Shown in pieces: positions 6,720 to 14,669 of a DNA stretch of 21,927 nt (positions within the stretch are counted from its first letter, which is position 1; each line of letters opens with the position of its first letter). Both the position numbers and the translations under genes were made by a program. This DNA is from JBKPNX01 sp046732855 (GTDB taxonomy: Bacteria > Pseudomonadota > Alphaproteobacteria > Geminicoccales > Geminicoccaceae): the NCBI GenBank assembly GCA_046732855.1, contig JBKPNX010000228.1, positions 1 through 21,927 of the forward strand, given 5' to 3'. Below the pieces are notes generated by a model. It made no database searches. It was not told where the DNA came from and saw nothing but the letters and a program-made list of their open reading frames with translations.

Positions 6720-7531
6720 TCAGCGACCGCTTGGGAAACCGCGTGATCGGCCAGAACAAGGTTACACCGCGACTCATAATCTGAACGTTGCACGGTGAAA
6801 TCCCGGCTCCTTCATCTCAGCCGGCTTCGATCCCTGTTCCGAACGATGGCTTACGCTGTTCTCTCGGGCAAATTCCCCTGTTCGGATCTGCAGGGAATTG
6901 AACCTCAGTCACGAGGAATTCTGCGCGTTTTGCGCGGGCCAAATCAGGGGTGTTTGACGCCGGAAAGTTGGAATTCCCTGTATTTTCCCTGCCTAACAGG
7001 GAAATGCCAGAGCGCGATTCGCTCCTGACTGCTCCCTCCGCCAACTATCCAATGATTATCAAAGTCGGTGGCAGCGGCCGTGACCTATGCCGGGCGGTCG
7101 GACTGCGGCTCGAAACCATCGCGATCACGCCCGGCCGCGCGCCTGCGCGGACCGCCGACAACGGCGCGATGGGCATGTCGGACGGCCATGTCGATACCAT
7201 GAGCGTGGTCGACCGAGCCGCCGCGCCTGACCGACCCGGTCCGTCGGGCTCGATCACGCCCACATCGCAACCGCCGCAATCCCTCCGGCCACGGCGCGGG
7301 TTGGCTCCGTTGCGGGCATTCTCGCCCGCTCGAGCGCAGCGTGTTCGCAGGGGCCGGCGCCCTTGGCGATAGAGCGGCCCATCCGGTTCGCGCCGCCATC
7401 ACCGTACCAATTGCCTGCAGAACTTGTCGGGCGTCGGCGCACTTGTCGATTTTCGAGCGGCGGAAGTTTGGGCGACGCTTCGACGATTGCCGGGCGATGT
7501 TGTCCGAGAAGGAAGCGTCAGGCGCCCGTCG
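6720..7531. other. Gene-free stretch with repeat-like segment
   Basis: I can support no gene in these 812 bases, though several frames stay open by chance. From about 6870 to 7005 the sequence is less GC-rich and contains recurrent CAGGGAA / TTCCCTG words (for example at 6891, 6974, 6985 and 6997). I see nothing of note from 7045 to 7531, which holds the downstream flank of the amidase gene. Confidence 0.5.
6984..7004. repeat. Perfect inverted repeat TTTCCCTG-N5-CAGGGAAA
   Basis: Eight-base arms at 6984-6991 and 6997-7004 flank CCTAA. It is the best dyad inside the CAGGGAA-rich segment. It could be a protein site or part of a dispersed intergenic repeat; without a uridine tract it is not a convincing terminator. 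Confidence 0.4.
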
Positions 7532-8305
7532 TCAGGATCGCTCCACGCCAAAATAGACATCGACGGCCCGCGCCATCGCGTCGGCGAGCCGGGCAATGTG
7601 GGCCTCGTTCGCGAGCGCCCGCTCATCGATCGGATTCGACAGATAACCGAGCTCGATCAGCACGGATGGCATGTCCGGCGATCGGAGCACCACGAAGCCC
7701 GCCTGCGCGGGCCGTTGCTTGGCCATCCGGGTGGCGCCATTCAGCTCCTCGACCAGCAGCTCCGCGAGCCTGATCGATTGATGGTTGCCGCCGCGCGGAG
7801 CCAGATCGATCAGGTGTTCCCGCACAACGTCGTCGCGCTTCGACAGTCCAATCCTGGCCACGCCCTGGGCGGCATTCTCCTTGGCCACCAGCGGCGCGGG
7901 CGCGCCGTTCACGGCCGGCTCGGACAGCGTGTAGACGGATGCGCCACTGACCCAGGGCGCGCTCACCAGATTGTCCGCGTGCAGGGAGACGAACAACTCG
8001 GCCTGGCTCTGCCTGGCGATCTGCAGTCGATCGCGCAGTTCGACGAAGCGGTCGTCGTCGCGGGTCATGATCACCCGATAGTGCCCGGTCGCCTCGAGCC
8101 TGTTGCGCAAGGCCAGGCCGGTGCGCAGCGCGACCTCCTTCTCCAGAACGGTCCCGCCGATGGCGCCGGGGTCAACCCCGCCATGGCCCGGGTCGATCGC
8201 AACGATGCGTTGGTAGGGCGTCTGCGCGCAGCCGGACAGGGCCAGGGCGATGCCGATCAGAAGCGGTGCGACCTTCCTCCGCATCACGCTGTGCCGCCAT
8301 CTCAT
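7532..8305 (-). CDS. N-acetylmuramoyl-L-alanine amidase (Amidase_3), lipoprotein
   Basis: This is a 257-aa zinc amidase that cleaves the bond between N-acetylmuramic acid and L-alanine in peptidoglycan, used in daughter-cell separation and wall turnover. The Amidase_3 signature is complete: IAIDPGHGG-type block as VAIDPGHGGVDPG (His41), LEKEVAL (Glu55), FVSLHADN (His109), and the catalytic Glu218 in PSVLIELGYLSN. Residues 1-26 form a lipoprotein signal with lipobox LSGC (Cys26), so it should be anchored in the membrane facing the periplasm; many AmiC-type enzymes are instead soluble. I chose ATG at 8305 because GGAG lies 6 nt upstream; the open frame runs to 8551 without a signal-like start. 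It appears to be transcribed alone. Confidence 0.9.
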   Translation of the reverse strand: MRWRHSVMRRKVAPLLIGIALALSGCAQTPYQRIVAIDPGHGGVDPGAIGGTVLEKEVALRTGLALRNRLEATGHYRVIMTRDDDRFVELRDRLQIARQSQAELFVSLHADNLVSAPWVSGASVYTLSEPAVNGAPAPLVAKENAAQGVARIGLSKRDDVVREHLIDLAPRGGNHQSIRLAELLVEELNGATRMAKQRPAQAGFVVLRSPDMPSVLIELGYLSNPIDERALANEAHIARLADAMARAVDVYFGVERS

Positions 8306-8590
8306 GGCAGGCTCCGTTGCATACCGACCTGGGCGCCACCCGCTCGTCGCTGCGTGGTCCGGCGGTACCGCTATTAGTACTGTCTTTGAAGACTGCAGCG
8401 TGCGCAACGTGAGCTTGGAGCGGGAAGGGCCACCCGTCGGGGCGGTGTTCTTGTACCTTTGTGCCGTGGGGGACCCATCGTCATCCGTGATCGCGGCATA
8501 CCCGGTGGCGCCCCAGGCCGCGACCCGGCCCGGCGCTGATCCGCCTTGCACCCGCGACGTCGCCCGACCAAAGGCGCGCCGCCGTGGCGT
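8306..8590. other. Intergenic region upstream of the amidase
   Basis: These 285 bases separate the amidase start from the stop of the membrane-protein gene at 8591. They should contain the amidase promoter and the terminator of the upstream operon. I could not pick out either with confidence. Confidence 0.3.
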
Positions 8591-9493
8591 TCACGATCTG
8601 AGGTCGAGAGCGCCTTCGTTGTCGTCGCGCAGGCGACCGCCGAACGCTGCTGCGGCGCTCGCGATGAACGCGCCGATCAGCAGCGACAGGGCACCCAGCA
8701 GCGCGAAAGTCGCTCCGGCCTTGCGTGCCGTCTCGGCGGCCTCTCGGGCCTGCTGAGCCGCCTGGTCCGCCCGCTTCAGCACGGCGTCCACGCGCGTCTT
8801 CGCGTCGTCCGGTGTCAGGCCGGTGCGCGCCGCGATGAGCTGTTCGAGGTACGCGCGATCTTCGGCTGCGATTTCGCCGGACGCGGCGCCGGCCAGCAGG
8901 ATCCGCGTGACTTCGGCAGAAGCCTCGCTCCCGCCCTCGACCGGTCGCGCCGGATCGGCGGGCCGGAGCAGGGTATCGACGAAATAGGCCGTCATGTTGC
9001 CGTCCGCCGACCCGGCCGCCGCGGCTCCGCCCATCGCGGCGCCGCTCGCGACGGTCGAGGCAGCCTGAACCCCGGTGCCGATGATCGCGGAGACGGTCGA
9101 GGTCAGCAGTCCAGCGACCAGCAGCGTCGCGAGCGCCCAGGCGAGGAAGCCGTGCGCGGTATCGCGGAAGAAGACTTCATCCGTGTGCAGATTGACCCAT
9201 TTGGTCCGCAGCCGGCCGGCGACGTAGCCGCCGAGCAGGGCCGACAGCCACTGCATCACGATCAGCCAAATCGCCGTCGAAGCCGTTACCGCTGCGATCG
9301 ACGCGCCCGCGCTAGGGAACGGCGAGATCAAGGTGAGCCCGAGGCCTGCGCCGACCAGCATGAGCACCAAGGTTGCGGCTGCCGCGGCGACCCCGCCCGC
9401 GATCACCGCGCCCCAGCTCGTGGCGCTTCCGGATGACTCTTCCGGCACCCGGCCGGCGGCGACGACCTCGACTTGGGAAACGGCGTGCGTCAC
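8591..9493 (-). CDS. Multi-pass membrane protein (SWGAVIAG...YVAGRL type)
   Basis: The product is 300 aa with about four membrane segments: residues 27-55 (SWGAVIAGGVAAAAATLVLM...), 66-95 (...WLIVMQWLSALLGGYVAGRL), 113-140 and about 262-287. Between the third and fourth lies a long Ala-rich, helical, soluble stretch (about 145-260) including AARTGLTPDDAKTRVDAVLK. The SWGAVIAG start and GGYVAGRL motif mark a family of uncharacterised alphaproteobacterial membrane proteins, sometimes labelled PhnA-like. The start is a GTG at 9493 with a strong AGGAGG at 9500-9505; this site overlaps the TAG of the 25-aa gene upstream, so the two are translationally linked and probably share the EcfG promoter at 9644. 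A stress-related envelope role is inferred from that promoter. Confidence 0.7.
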   Translation of the reverse strand: MTHAVSQVEVVAAGRVPEESSGSATSWGAVIAGGVAAAAATLVLMLVGAGLGLTLISPFPSAGASIAAVTASTAIWLIVMQWLSALLGGYVAGRLRTKWVNLHTDEVFFRDTAHGFLAWALATLLVAGLLTSTVSAIIGTGVQAASTVASGAAMGGAAAAGSADGNMTAYFVDTLLRPADPARPVEGGSEASAEVTRILLAGAASGEIAAEDRAYLEQLIAARTGLTPDDAKTRVDAVLKRADQAAQQAREAAETARKAGATFALLGALSLLIGAFIASAAAAFGGRLRDDNEGALDLRS

Positions 9494-9503
9494 CCTTTTC
9501 CTC

Positions 9504-9581
9504 CTAGCGCCAGAACAACAGGATCAGGATGATGATCGGGATCGGCACGCCGAGCAGCCAGAGCAGGATTCCGCGACCCAT
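9504..9581 (-). CDS. 25-aa single-span membrane protein
   Basis: This tiny gene runs from ATG at 9581 to TAG at 9504-9506. The peptide begins MGRGILLWLLGVPIPIIILI and ends LLFWR: one hydrophobic helix with a Pro kink and an Arg at each end. Very similar peptides are widespread in alphaproteobacteria, usually without a described function. AAAGGAG lies 7 nt upstream of the ATG, and the stop codon is embedded in the Shine-Dalgarno sequence of the next gene (ctAGGAGG). A perfect EcfG-type promoter lies about 60 bp upstream. These three facts make it a real gene despite its size. Confidence 0.75.
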   Translation of the reverse strand: MGRGILLWLLGVPIPIIILILLFWR

Positions 9582-9643
9582 GGGTTTCTCCTTTCACCCC
9601 TCATTCCCGATTGCCACGTCGCATTCGCATACTCCACCGCAAA

Positions 9644-9668
9644 AACGAGAATCACCGGCCGAAGTTCC
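9644..9668 (-). promoter_or_regulatory. EcfG-type general stress promoter
   Basis: On the minus strand GGAAC (9664-9668) is followed after exactly 16 nt by CGTT (9644-9647). This is the consensus of alphaproteobacterial EcfG/SigT promoters (GGAAC-N16/17-CGTT). It points at the 25-aa membrane protein gene with an expected leader of about 55 nt. The fit in both boxes, spacing and gene type is complete; the assignment still assumes that the host has the PhyR-NepR-EcfG system. Confidence 0.75.
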
Positions 9669-10065
9669 ACGTCGGAAATGATGGTTTGGTTGCGGCACGT
9701 GGCAGGAGCTGGGCGATCTACCCGTCTTCACAAGTGTGTCGCGCGACCCGGGGCCTGACCAGCGATGCGCCGGCCCCTGGCCCGTCATCTCCGGGCCGCA
9801 TCGGCAGGACAAGATCGGCAAGGTTTACATCGCGGTGGTCACGGCGACGCGGTTAGGGTATTATTCCAGATGGGCCTGGACCCGAACGGCCCGCAGCAGA
9901 CTCCCGCGAGCCACCGAACGAACCCGAGCGGCGCGAACCACCGGACCAACCCGAGCGGCGCCCGCTCGGTCCCGGCGCGGCGGGGCCGCCGGACTCGAAA
10001 CCCGGGCAGGATGCCAGGGCTGCCGTCAGCGCGTCGCCCTCATCAAGACTGTTGGCGCCAGATCG
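9669..10065. other. Gene-free stretch between stress operon and GST
   Basis: About 400 bases without a gene I can support. Plus-strand frames stay open here mainly because they continue as the antisense of the GST gene. The only visible structure is the 27-nt tandem repeat at 9911-9964. Confidence 0.45.
9911..9964. repeat. Two-copy 27-nt tandem repeat
   Basis: Units 9911-9937 and 9938-9964 share CCACCG, then AACCCGAGCGGCGC, with a few differences between. Two units only, no spacers, so it is a simple tandem duplication. Confidence 0.6.
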
Positions 10066-10680
10066 TCACCAGATCTCGACCGGTGCGGTCCGGGCCATCG
10101 ACGGCCGTTGCGCGAACGGTTCGAACCAGGCGGCGAGCGTCGGCCGGGTCGTGCGCCAGCCCTCGTCGGCGTAGCGGAAGTCGAGATAGCCGAGCGCGCA
10201 GCCAATCGTGATGGTGCCGATGTCGACCGTGTCGCCGAACGTCTCGGCCTCGGTTTCGAGTGCATCCAGGGCGCGGCGAAACTTCTGCTTCTGGTCGTCC
10301 ACCCACTCCGGCCAGCGGCGCTCCTGCGGGCGCAGGAAAGTCTCGTAGCGGACGAGCAGCGCGGCATCGAGGATGCCATCCCCCTCGGCCTGGCGGCGCA
10401 GCGCCGTCCAGCGCCCCGGACCAGCCGGGAACATCTTCGGCCGGTCATGGAGGCTGTCCAGATACTCGCAGATCACCGGCGAGTCGTAGAGCACGGCGCC
10501 ATCGTCGGTGACGAGGCAGGGGATCTTGCCGAGCGGGTTGTCTTCGAGCAGGTCCGCGTCCGGTTTGATCGGGGTGAAGATCCGGCTAATCGGCTCGAGC
10601 CGGTGATCCAGCCCAGTCTCGATCGCCACGGCCATGACCTTGCGCACGTACGGCGACGCCATGTTGTGGTGCAGACGCAT
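10066..10680 (-). CDS. Glutathione S-transferase family protein
   Basis: This is a 204-aa cytosolic protein of the thioredoxin-fold GST superfamily. The N-terminal domain (1-75) shows MRLHHNMASPYVRKVMAVAI, where Ser/Tyr near residues 9-11 would face glutathione, the cis-proline block LGKIPCLVTDDGAVLYDSPV, and ICEYLDS. The C-terminal domain is helical, with RQAEGDGILDAALLVRYETF and the usual folding motif region near TITIGCALGYLDFRYADEGW. Such enzymes conjugate or reduce electrophiles; the substrate is not evident. ATG at 10680 has GGGAGGG 7 nt upstream. It diverges from the cupin gene with a 269-bp shared upstream region. Confidence 0.9.
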   Translation of the reverse strand: MRLHHNMASPYVRKVMAVAIETGLDHRLEPISRIFTPIKPDADLLEDNPLGKIPCLVTDDGAVLYDSPVICEYLDSLHDRPKMFPAGPGRWTALRRQAEGDGILDAALLVRYETFLRPQERRWPEWVDDQKQKFRRALDALETEAETFGDTVDIGTITIGCALGYLDFRYADEGWRTTRPTLAAWFEPFAQRPSMARTAPVEIW

Positions 10681-10949
10681 ATGCTTTCCCTCCCGCGATG
10701 TCCGGCAAGCTCGCGCATGCTTTTAGCTCCGATCGCCCTGGCGCGACAAACCCACTCGGAGCGAAACTCGGCCGATCCGCGGACTGGTGTTGCTGGCGAT
10801 GCGAAGCCGTCACGCCGGATCAGGGCGGCGCCGGCGGGGTTGTCGGCCAGCAGTTTTCGAATCGCATTCCAGGGGTGACGAGCAATGCGCGCTCGCTCAT
10901 TGTTACGCCGATCCGAGCGTGTGTCCGCACGATTGAGGGAGGGCTGCAG

Positions 10950-11297
10950 ATGGACCGCTGGCTGGTGACGCTCGCCGAAGCCAAGGCGGCGCCGATTCCG
11001 GAAGGCGCGCGTTCGGCCCTGCTCATGCAGCACGGCACGATGACGCTGCGCTATTACGCGCCGCGCGGCCGCGATCTCCAGACGCCGCACGCCCAGGACG
11101 AGATCTACATGGTGGTCGCGGGCTCGGGCACGTTCGCGCTCGGCCGGGACGAAGCCACGCTCGAGCGCCGGTCCGTCGGTCCGGGCGATGCCATCTTTGC
11201 GCCGGCCGGCTGGATCCACCGCTTCGAGGACTTCACCGACGGTTTTGCCACCTGGGTCGTGTTCTGGGGCCCCAAGGGCGGCGAGGAGCCAGGCTGA
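10950..11297 (+). CDS. Cupin-domain protein
   Basis: This encodes a 115-aa single-domain cupin. Motif 1 is TPHAQDEIYMVVAGSGTF, with His47 and Glu51, but the second His of the usual HxH is Gln49; motif 2 is GDAIFAPAGWIHRFED with Pro85, Gly87 and His90. The metal site therefore keeps two His plus one acidic residue at best. Proteins of this size bind small molecules or act as simple dioxygenases or isomerases; no substrate can be read. The ATG at 10950 follows GAGGGAGGG at 10935-10943. An in-frame upstream extension exists but has no ribosome site or domain, so I reject it. It converges with the hydrolase gene, leaving 25 bp. Confidence 0.8.
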   Translation: MDRWLVTLAEAKAAPIPEGARSALLMQHGTMTLRYYAPRGRDLQTPHAQDEIYMVVAGSGTFALGRDEATLERRSVGPGDAIFAPAGWIHRFEDFTDGFATWVVFWGPKGGEEPG

Positions 11298-11322
11298 CCA
11301 GACTGAGCGAGGCGCAGGGGCA

Positions 11323-12249
11323 TCACCGTGCCACACGTTCCTCGGGCACCTCCGCCTGCTCAGCTGGAAGAGCAACGACCTCGGCATCAGCGCTCGGGAG
11401 GATCTGGCTCAGATAGTCCACGAGCTCGGCGCGGTTGGTCGCGGTCGTGAAGGCCGCGATGTGGCCGGCGCCCGGGACCAGCCACAGCGTTTTGGGCGGG
11501 CGCGCCGCCTTGTACAGCGCGATGGCGTGGTCCGGCGGCACGATCCGGTCAGCCTCGCCGTGCACGATCAGGACCGGCAGCGGCGCGAGCTCGTCGATGA
11601 CATCGATCGGCCGATAACGGTCGTCGATGGTCAGGCCGAGCGGCGCCTGCAGAGGCCAGGTGAGCCAGAATCCGGCGAGCTTTTCCCGGGCCAATGCCCG
11701 ATAGCTGGTGAACGCGCCCTCGACGATCAGCGCGCGCACCTGCTGGCGTCGGGGCGAGGCGGCGAGCGCGGTGATCGCGAGCGATCCGCCGAGGCTCTGG
11801 CCGAACACGACCACCCGGTCCGGATCGGTCTTTGGACGGGCGAGCAGAGCCTCGAGCGCCGCCTCGAAGTCGAGGTGCAGGCCGGGAAGGCTCGGGCTGC
11901 CGTCGGATCGGCCATAGCCGCGATAGTCGAACAGCAGCACATCGAAGCCGTCCCCCGGCAGCCACGCGGCGCTCGCGAGGTGGGTGCTGATGTTCTCTGC
12001 GTTGCCGTGCAGGAACAGGATGCTGCCGCGCCGCGGCCCGCGCGCCGGCAGAAACCAGCCGTGCAGGCGCACGCCGTCCGCCGCGGTGAACTCGACCTCC
12101 TCGTACTCCAGGCCGATCTGGTCCGGCGTCAGGACCAGCTGGTGCATGGGCTGGAAGATCACCCCCGTACAGCCGCCAAGCGCCAGCGCCAGCCCGCCCA
12201 GCACGGGCAAGGCGCGGATCAGAAGTACCAGAGCAGCGAGGTCGACCAT
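11323..12249 (-). CDS. Alpha/beta hydrolase, lipoprotein-type
   Basis: This is a 308-aa hydrolase of the serine alpha/beta fold (BEM46/YfhR-like). The triad is visible: Ser152 in FGQSLGGS, Asp234 in HGEADRIVP and His263 in PGAGHIAAF; the oxyanion loop is LFLHGNAEN (78-86). The N-terminus is a lipoprotein signal ending LALGGC (Cys27), so it should sit on a membrane facing the periplasm. The last 30 residues are acidic and probably disordered. Its first 31 nt overlap the end of the DUF4105 gene, so it is the third gene of the operon that starts at 14669. The substrate is unknown; an ester or lipid is likely given the location. Confidence 0.88.
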   Translation of the reverse strand: MVDLAALVLLIRALPVLGGLALALGGCTGVIFQPMHQLVLTPDQIGLEYEEVEFTAADGVRLHGWFLPARGPRRGSILFLHGNAENISTHLASAAWLPGDGFDVLLFDYRGYGRSDGSPSLPGLHLDFEAALEALLARPKTDPDRVVVFGQSLGGSLAITALAASPRRQQVRALIVEGAFTSYRALAREKLAGFWLTWPLQAPLGLTIDDRYRPIDVIDELAPLPVLIVHGEADRIVPPDHAIALYKAARPPKTLWLVPGAGHIAAFTTATNRAELVDYLSQILPSADAEVVALPAEQAEVPEERVAR

Positions 12250-14150
12250 TCCGCCTGGGCGCCGGCGCCGTCGTCTTCGACCGAGATATCTAGCTCGAGC
12301 GCGAAGTTGCGGCCGAGCGCGTAGCTCTGAGCCAGGCCGACGTCAAAGCCTGGCTCGACATGATCGCTCATGAGGATCTGCGCGCCGGCATCGAGCAGGA
12401 GCTTCCAGCGCTCGGTCGCCGGCCAGACCAGGGTGAACGCGGGGCCGAGCGCGGCGAAGCAGCTGTCCGGGCAGTCCGCGCCGGCGCCGAGCTCCGCCTC
12501 GAGCATCAGGCTGCCGAGCGCCCCCTGCCCGAGATCCTCGGCGAGGCCGGCGCCCCCCCAGAGCGCGGCGACAAGCTCGCCCTTCTCATCATCGGCGCGC
12601 GGCCGAAAGCGCTCCATCCCGCCGCCGAGCCGCCACGACAGCGGCTTGAACAGCTCATTCCGCGGCGACAGCGAGCGAATGCCAACGGCGGTCAGCGAAT
12701 CAATGATCGGGGCAGAGTCGCCCGCGTAGCGGCGCAGCTCGAGGTCGAGGAAATCGATCTCCGCGCCCCGCAGGTAGCCAGCCTCGGGGTCCACGAGCTG
12801 GTGATAGCCCGGGCGCAGGCGGACAGACTGGAACAGTCTGCCGTCACGCGCGCCGATGCCGAGCGCCGCACGCGCCGATTCGTGGCCCTGATCGGGCCGC
12901 ACCGACGGCTCGAGCAGCGCCGGCGAGGCAGTCGCGGCGGCGATCTGGCTGCGCGCGGCGAGCAGACGCCAAGCCATGGCCGCGGCATTATCGCGCGCCT
13001 CCTCGCCGGTGCGCAGACGATAGGTGAGAAAGTCCGCCGCCAGCTCGAGCACCGCGGCGCGCCGCGGCGCGGGCAGGGCCTGCAGCTCGGCCGCATCCGG
13101 CGCGAGCTCCCCGTCCGCGAGCCGGTTGACCAGCGCCCGCTCGCTCGGATCCAGGGTGCGTAGGCCCTGCTCGATCCGGGTGCGGCTCGATGGGCGAAAA
13201 ACCGCGCCGCGGAGCAGCCCTGGTTGGTCGACCACGGCGCGGGTCGTGTCGACCGGTATCGCGTACACCTGGAACCGGTCGGTCAGCGCGAGGCCCGGCC
13301 GCGCAACGTCCAGGAGGAACAGCAGCTGATACGAGCAGTTCTCATCGAAGAAGTAGTAGTCGGCGTAATTGCTCTGCAGCTCCCACAGGTGCTCGAGCAG
13401 CCGCCGTACCTCGGCGGCGGTCAGGTTCAGCTGGTATTCCCAGATGTCGCGGTTCTCATAATCCGAATATCTGCGCACCAGCTGGTTATACGGCATGACC
13501 GAGTAGGTGCCGGTATAACCACCGGTGAGACCGTAGATCGCAAAGCGCAGGCCGTTGTCGTCGTCCACCGCCGCGCCGTAGTTCACCGCGTACGACAGCA
13601 GCCGCGTCCGCTCGTCCTGCCCGGCACGATCGAAGCGCAGGAACGTGTGGCCGAACATCGAGGAAGGATTGTTCATGTACGCCGCCGGGAAGATCAGGGT
13701 GACCCGTTCGGCATCGATCGTCGCGAGCCAGGCTGCGAACTCCGGACAGCGCTGTTCCGCCACTCGCCCGGGAACCCAGCCGAGCTGGGCTTGCAGCCAG
13801 CGGAAGCGGGCGACCAACGCGCACTGCGGATGCTGTCTCGTCGGATCGGCGGAGGGCGGAGCGAAGAAGGCGGCGAGCGTCGCCTCGAGCTCGGCCGCGG
13901 GATTCGTCTTGCCGTTGGCGGCGGTGAAGAACTGCGGGCTGTCGATCAGGCTGGTCCAGCCGGCGCCCAGGAGGTCGGGCCGGTAGTGCCCGAGGTCGAG
14001 CCATTCGCGCCGCTCGGCCAGACGCTCGGCGCGAGCGCGCGCGATCAGCTCGGCGAGATATGAGTCCGGGTCAGCCGCGGCGGCCGGCGCGCTGGCCCGC
14101 GCGATGACCAGAACGAGCAGGGCGAGGCAGGCCAGCCGCCTCGCCTGAAT
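12219..14150 (-). CDS. DUF4105 / Lnb-type periplasmic protein
   Basis: The family (DUF4105, now named after the Lnb lipoprotein N-acyltransferase) is present over most of the 643-aa frame. Conserved marks are NNPSSMFGHTFLRFD (His168), YGLTGGYTGTYSVMPY, DIWEYQLNLT and the DENCSYQLLFLLD block (Cys272); this His/Cys pair is the family's presumed active site. The C-terminal 250 residues look like beta-strands ending in Phe (LLWYF), as in an outer-membrane or beta-rich domain. The first ATG/GTG/TTG in frame is a TTG at 13817, but that would delete conserved sequence such as WTSLIDSPQFFTAANGKTNP and a signal peptide (RRLACLALLVLVIARASA). The frame is open up to 14168. The best start is ATT at 14150, behind GGGAGG. 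Start is inferred; function by family only. Confidence 0.8.
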   Translation of the reverse strand: MQARRLACLALLVLVIARASAPAAAADPDSYLAELIARARAERLAERREWLDLGHYRPDLLGAGWTSLIDSPQFFTAANGKTNPAAELEATLAAFFAPPSADPTRQHPQCALVARFRWLQAQLGWVPGRVAEQRCPEFAAWLATIDAERVTLIFPAAYMNNPSSMFGHTFLRFDRAGQDERTRLLSYAVNYGAAVDDDNGLRFAIYGLTGGYTGTYSVMPYNQLVRRYSDYENRDIWEYQLNLTAAEVRRLLEHLWELQSNYADYYFFDENCSYQLLFLLDVARPGLALTDRFQVYAIPVDTTRAVVDQPGLLRGAVFRPSSRTRIEQGLRTLDPSERALVNRLADGELAPDAAELQALPAPRRAAVLELAADFLTYRLRTGEEARDNAAAMAWRLLAARSQIAAATASPALLEPSVRPDQGHESARAALGIGARDGRLFQSVRLRPGYHQLVDPEAGYLRGAEIDFLDLELRRYAGDSAPIIDSLTAVGIRSLSPRNELFKPLSWRLGGGMERFRPRADDEKGELVAALWGGAGLAEDLGQGALGSLMLEAELGAGADCPDSCFAALGPAFTLVWPATERWKLLLDAGAQILMSDHVEPGFDVGLAQSYALGRNFALELDISVEDDGAGAQAEWSTSLLWYF

Positions 14151-14168
14151 GACGCCTCCCGGCAGAGG

Positions 14169-14669
14169 TCAGGCGACAGCGTACCGGCTGAGGATCGGGT
14201 CCTCCGCCAGCACGGCATTTATTGCTACGAACACCTCGTCCGCCGTGACGTTCTCGCTCGGGAAGATGCGCACGAAGTTGTCCTGCAGCGCGACAAAGAA
14301 GCGGGCCTTGTCCCGCTCTTGGACCGCCAGAGCACTCGCCAGGGATTCCAGCGTCTCGCCATCGCCGCGCGCGGCGTCGACCGCAAGGTTGTCGAGACTC
14401 GACATCAGCAGCACGCGCACCTTGGTGGGCGGCCGCACGACCCCGTTCTGCGTGCAGCCGAGCGTGCCCGAGCTGATACCGAAGGTCTGGTTGCCGGAGG
14501 TGCCGTTGGTGGTGACCGCGAGAATCTGCGGGGCGACGCCCTTCTGGCCCTCGAACAGCATCGTGCCGAGCCCGCAGCCCGCGCTGCTCGCGGACTCATC
14601 CTGTTCGGCCATCGCCGCTGACGTCGCGAAAGCCAGCGCGAGCATTGCAGGAACGATCAGTGTGCGCAT
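14169..14669 (-). CDS. DUF3015-family periplasmic protein
   Basis: This encodes 166 aa with a signal peptide (MRTLIVPAMLALAFATSAAMA). The mature part carries the DUF3015 marks GCGLGTMLFEGQKGVAPQIL, AVTTNGTSGNQTFGISSGT and LGC, the two cysteines probably forming a disulfide. The C-terminal half is helical, with ARFFVALQDNFVRIFPSENV. The family's function is unknown. ATG at 14669 is preferred, with GGAGG 11 nt upstream; a TTG at 14687 is the only earlier start. Its stop is 18 nt before the inferred start of the DUF4105 gene, so it leads that operon. Divergent from maiA. Confidence 0.85.
   Translation of the reverse strand: MRTLIVPAMLALAFATSAAMAEQDESASSAGCGLGTMLFEGQKGVAPQILAVTTNGTSGNQTFGISSGTLGCTQNGVVRPPTKVRVLLMSSLDNLAVDAARGDGETLESLASALAVQERDKARFFVALQDNFVRIFPSENVTADEVFVAINAVLAEDPILSRYAVA

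Noticed and set aside
7045..7372. Several overlapping short frames on both strands
   Set aside because: No ribosome site, domain, or membrane/signal pattern; left as gene-free.
7424..8377. Long plus-strand open frame
   Set aside because: It is antisense to the amidase gene, whose zinc ligands and lipobox prove the minus strand. Long antisense frames are expected at this GC content.
9911..9964. Possible CRISPR or minisatellite
   Set aside because: Only two directly adjacent 27-nt units and no spacers; a simple tandem duplication.
10105..10118. GGTTCGAACC-like string suggesting a tRNA T-arm
   Set aside because: It lies inside the GST coding sequence and no cloverleaf can be formed around it. 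No tRNA was found in the window.
9736..10878. Plus-strand open frame of 380 codons
   Set aside because: Most of it is antisense to the GST gene; the composition is Arg/Pro-rich without any domain.
10698..10949. N-terminal extension of the cupin gene to 10698
   Set aside because: The 84 extra residues have no cupin homology, and the strong GAGGGAGGG site lies just before ATG 10950.
11188..14063. Long plus-strand open frames at 11188-12324 and 13224-14063
   Set aside because: They are antisense to the hydrolase and DUF4105 genes and show no domain or ribosome site.
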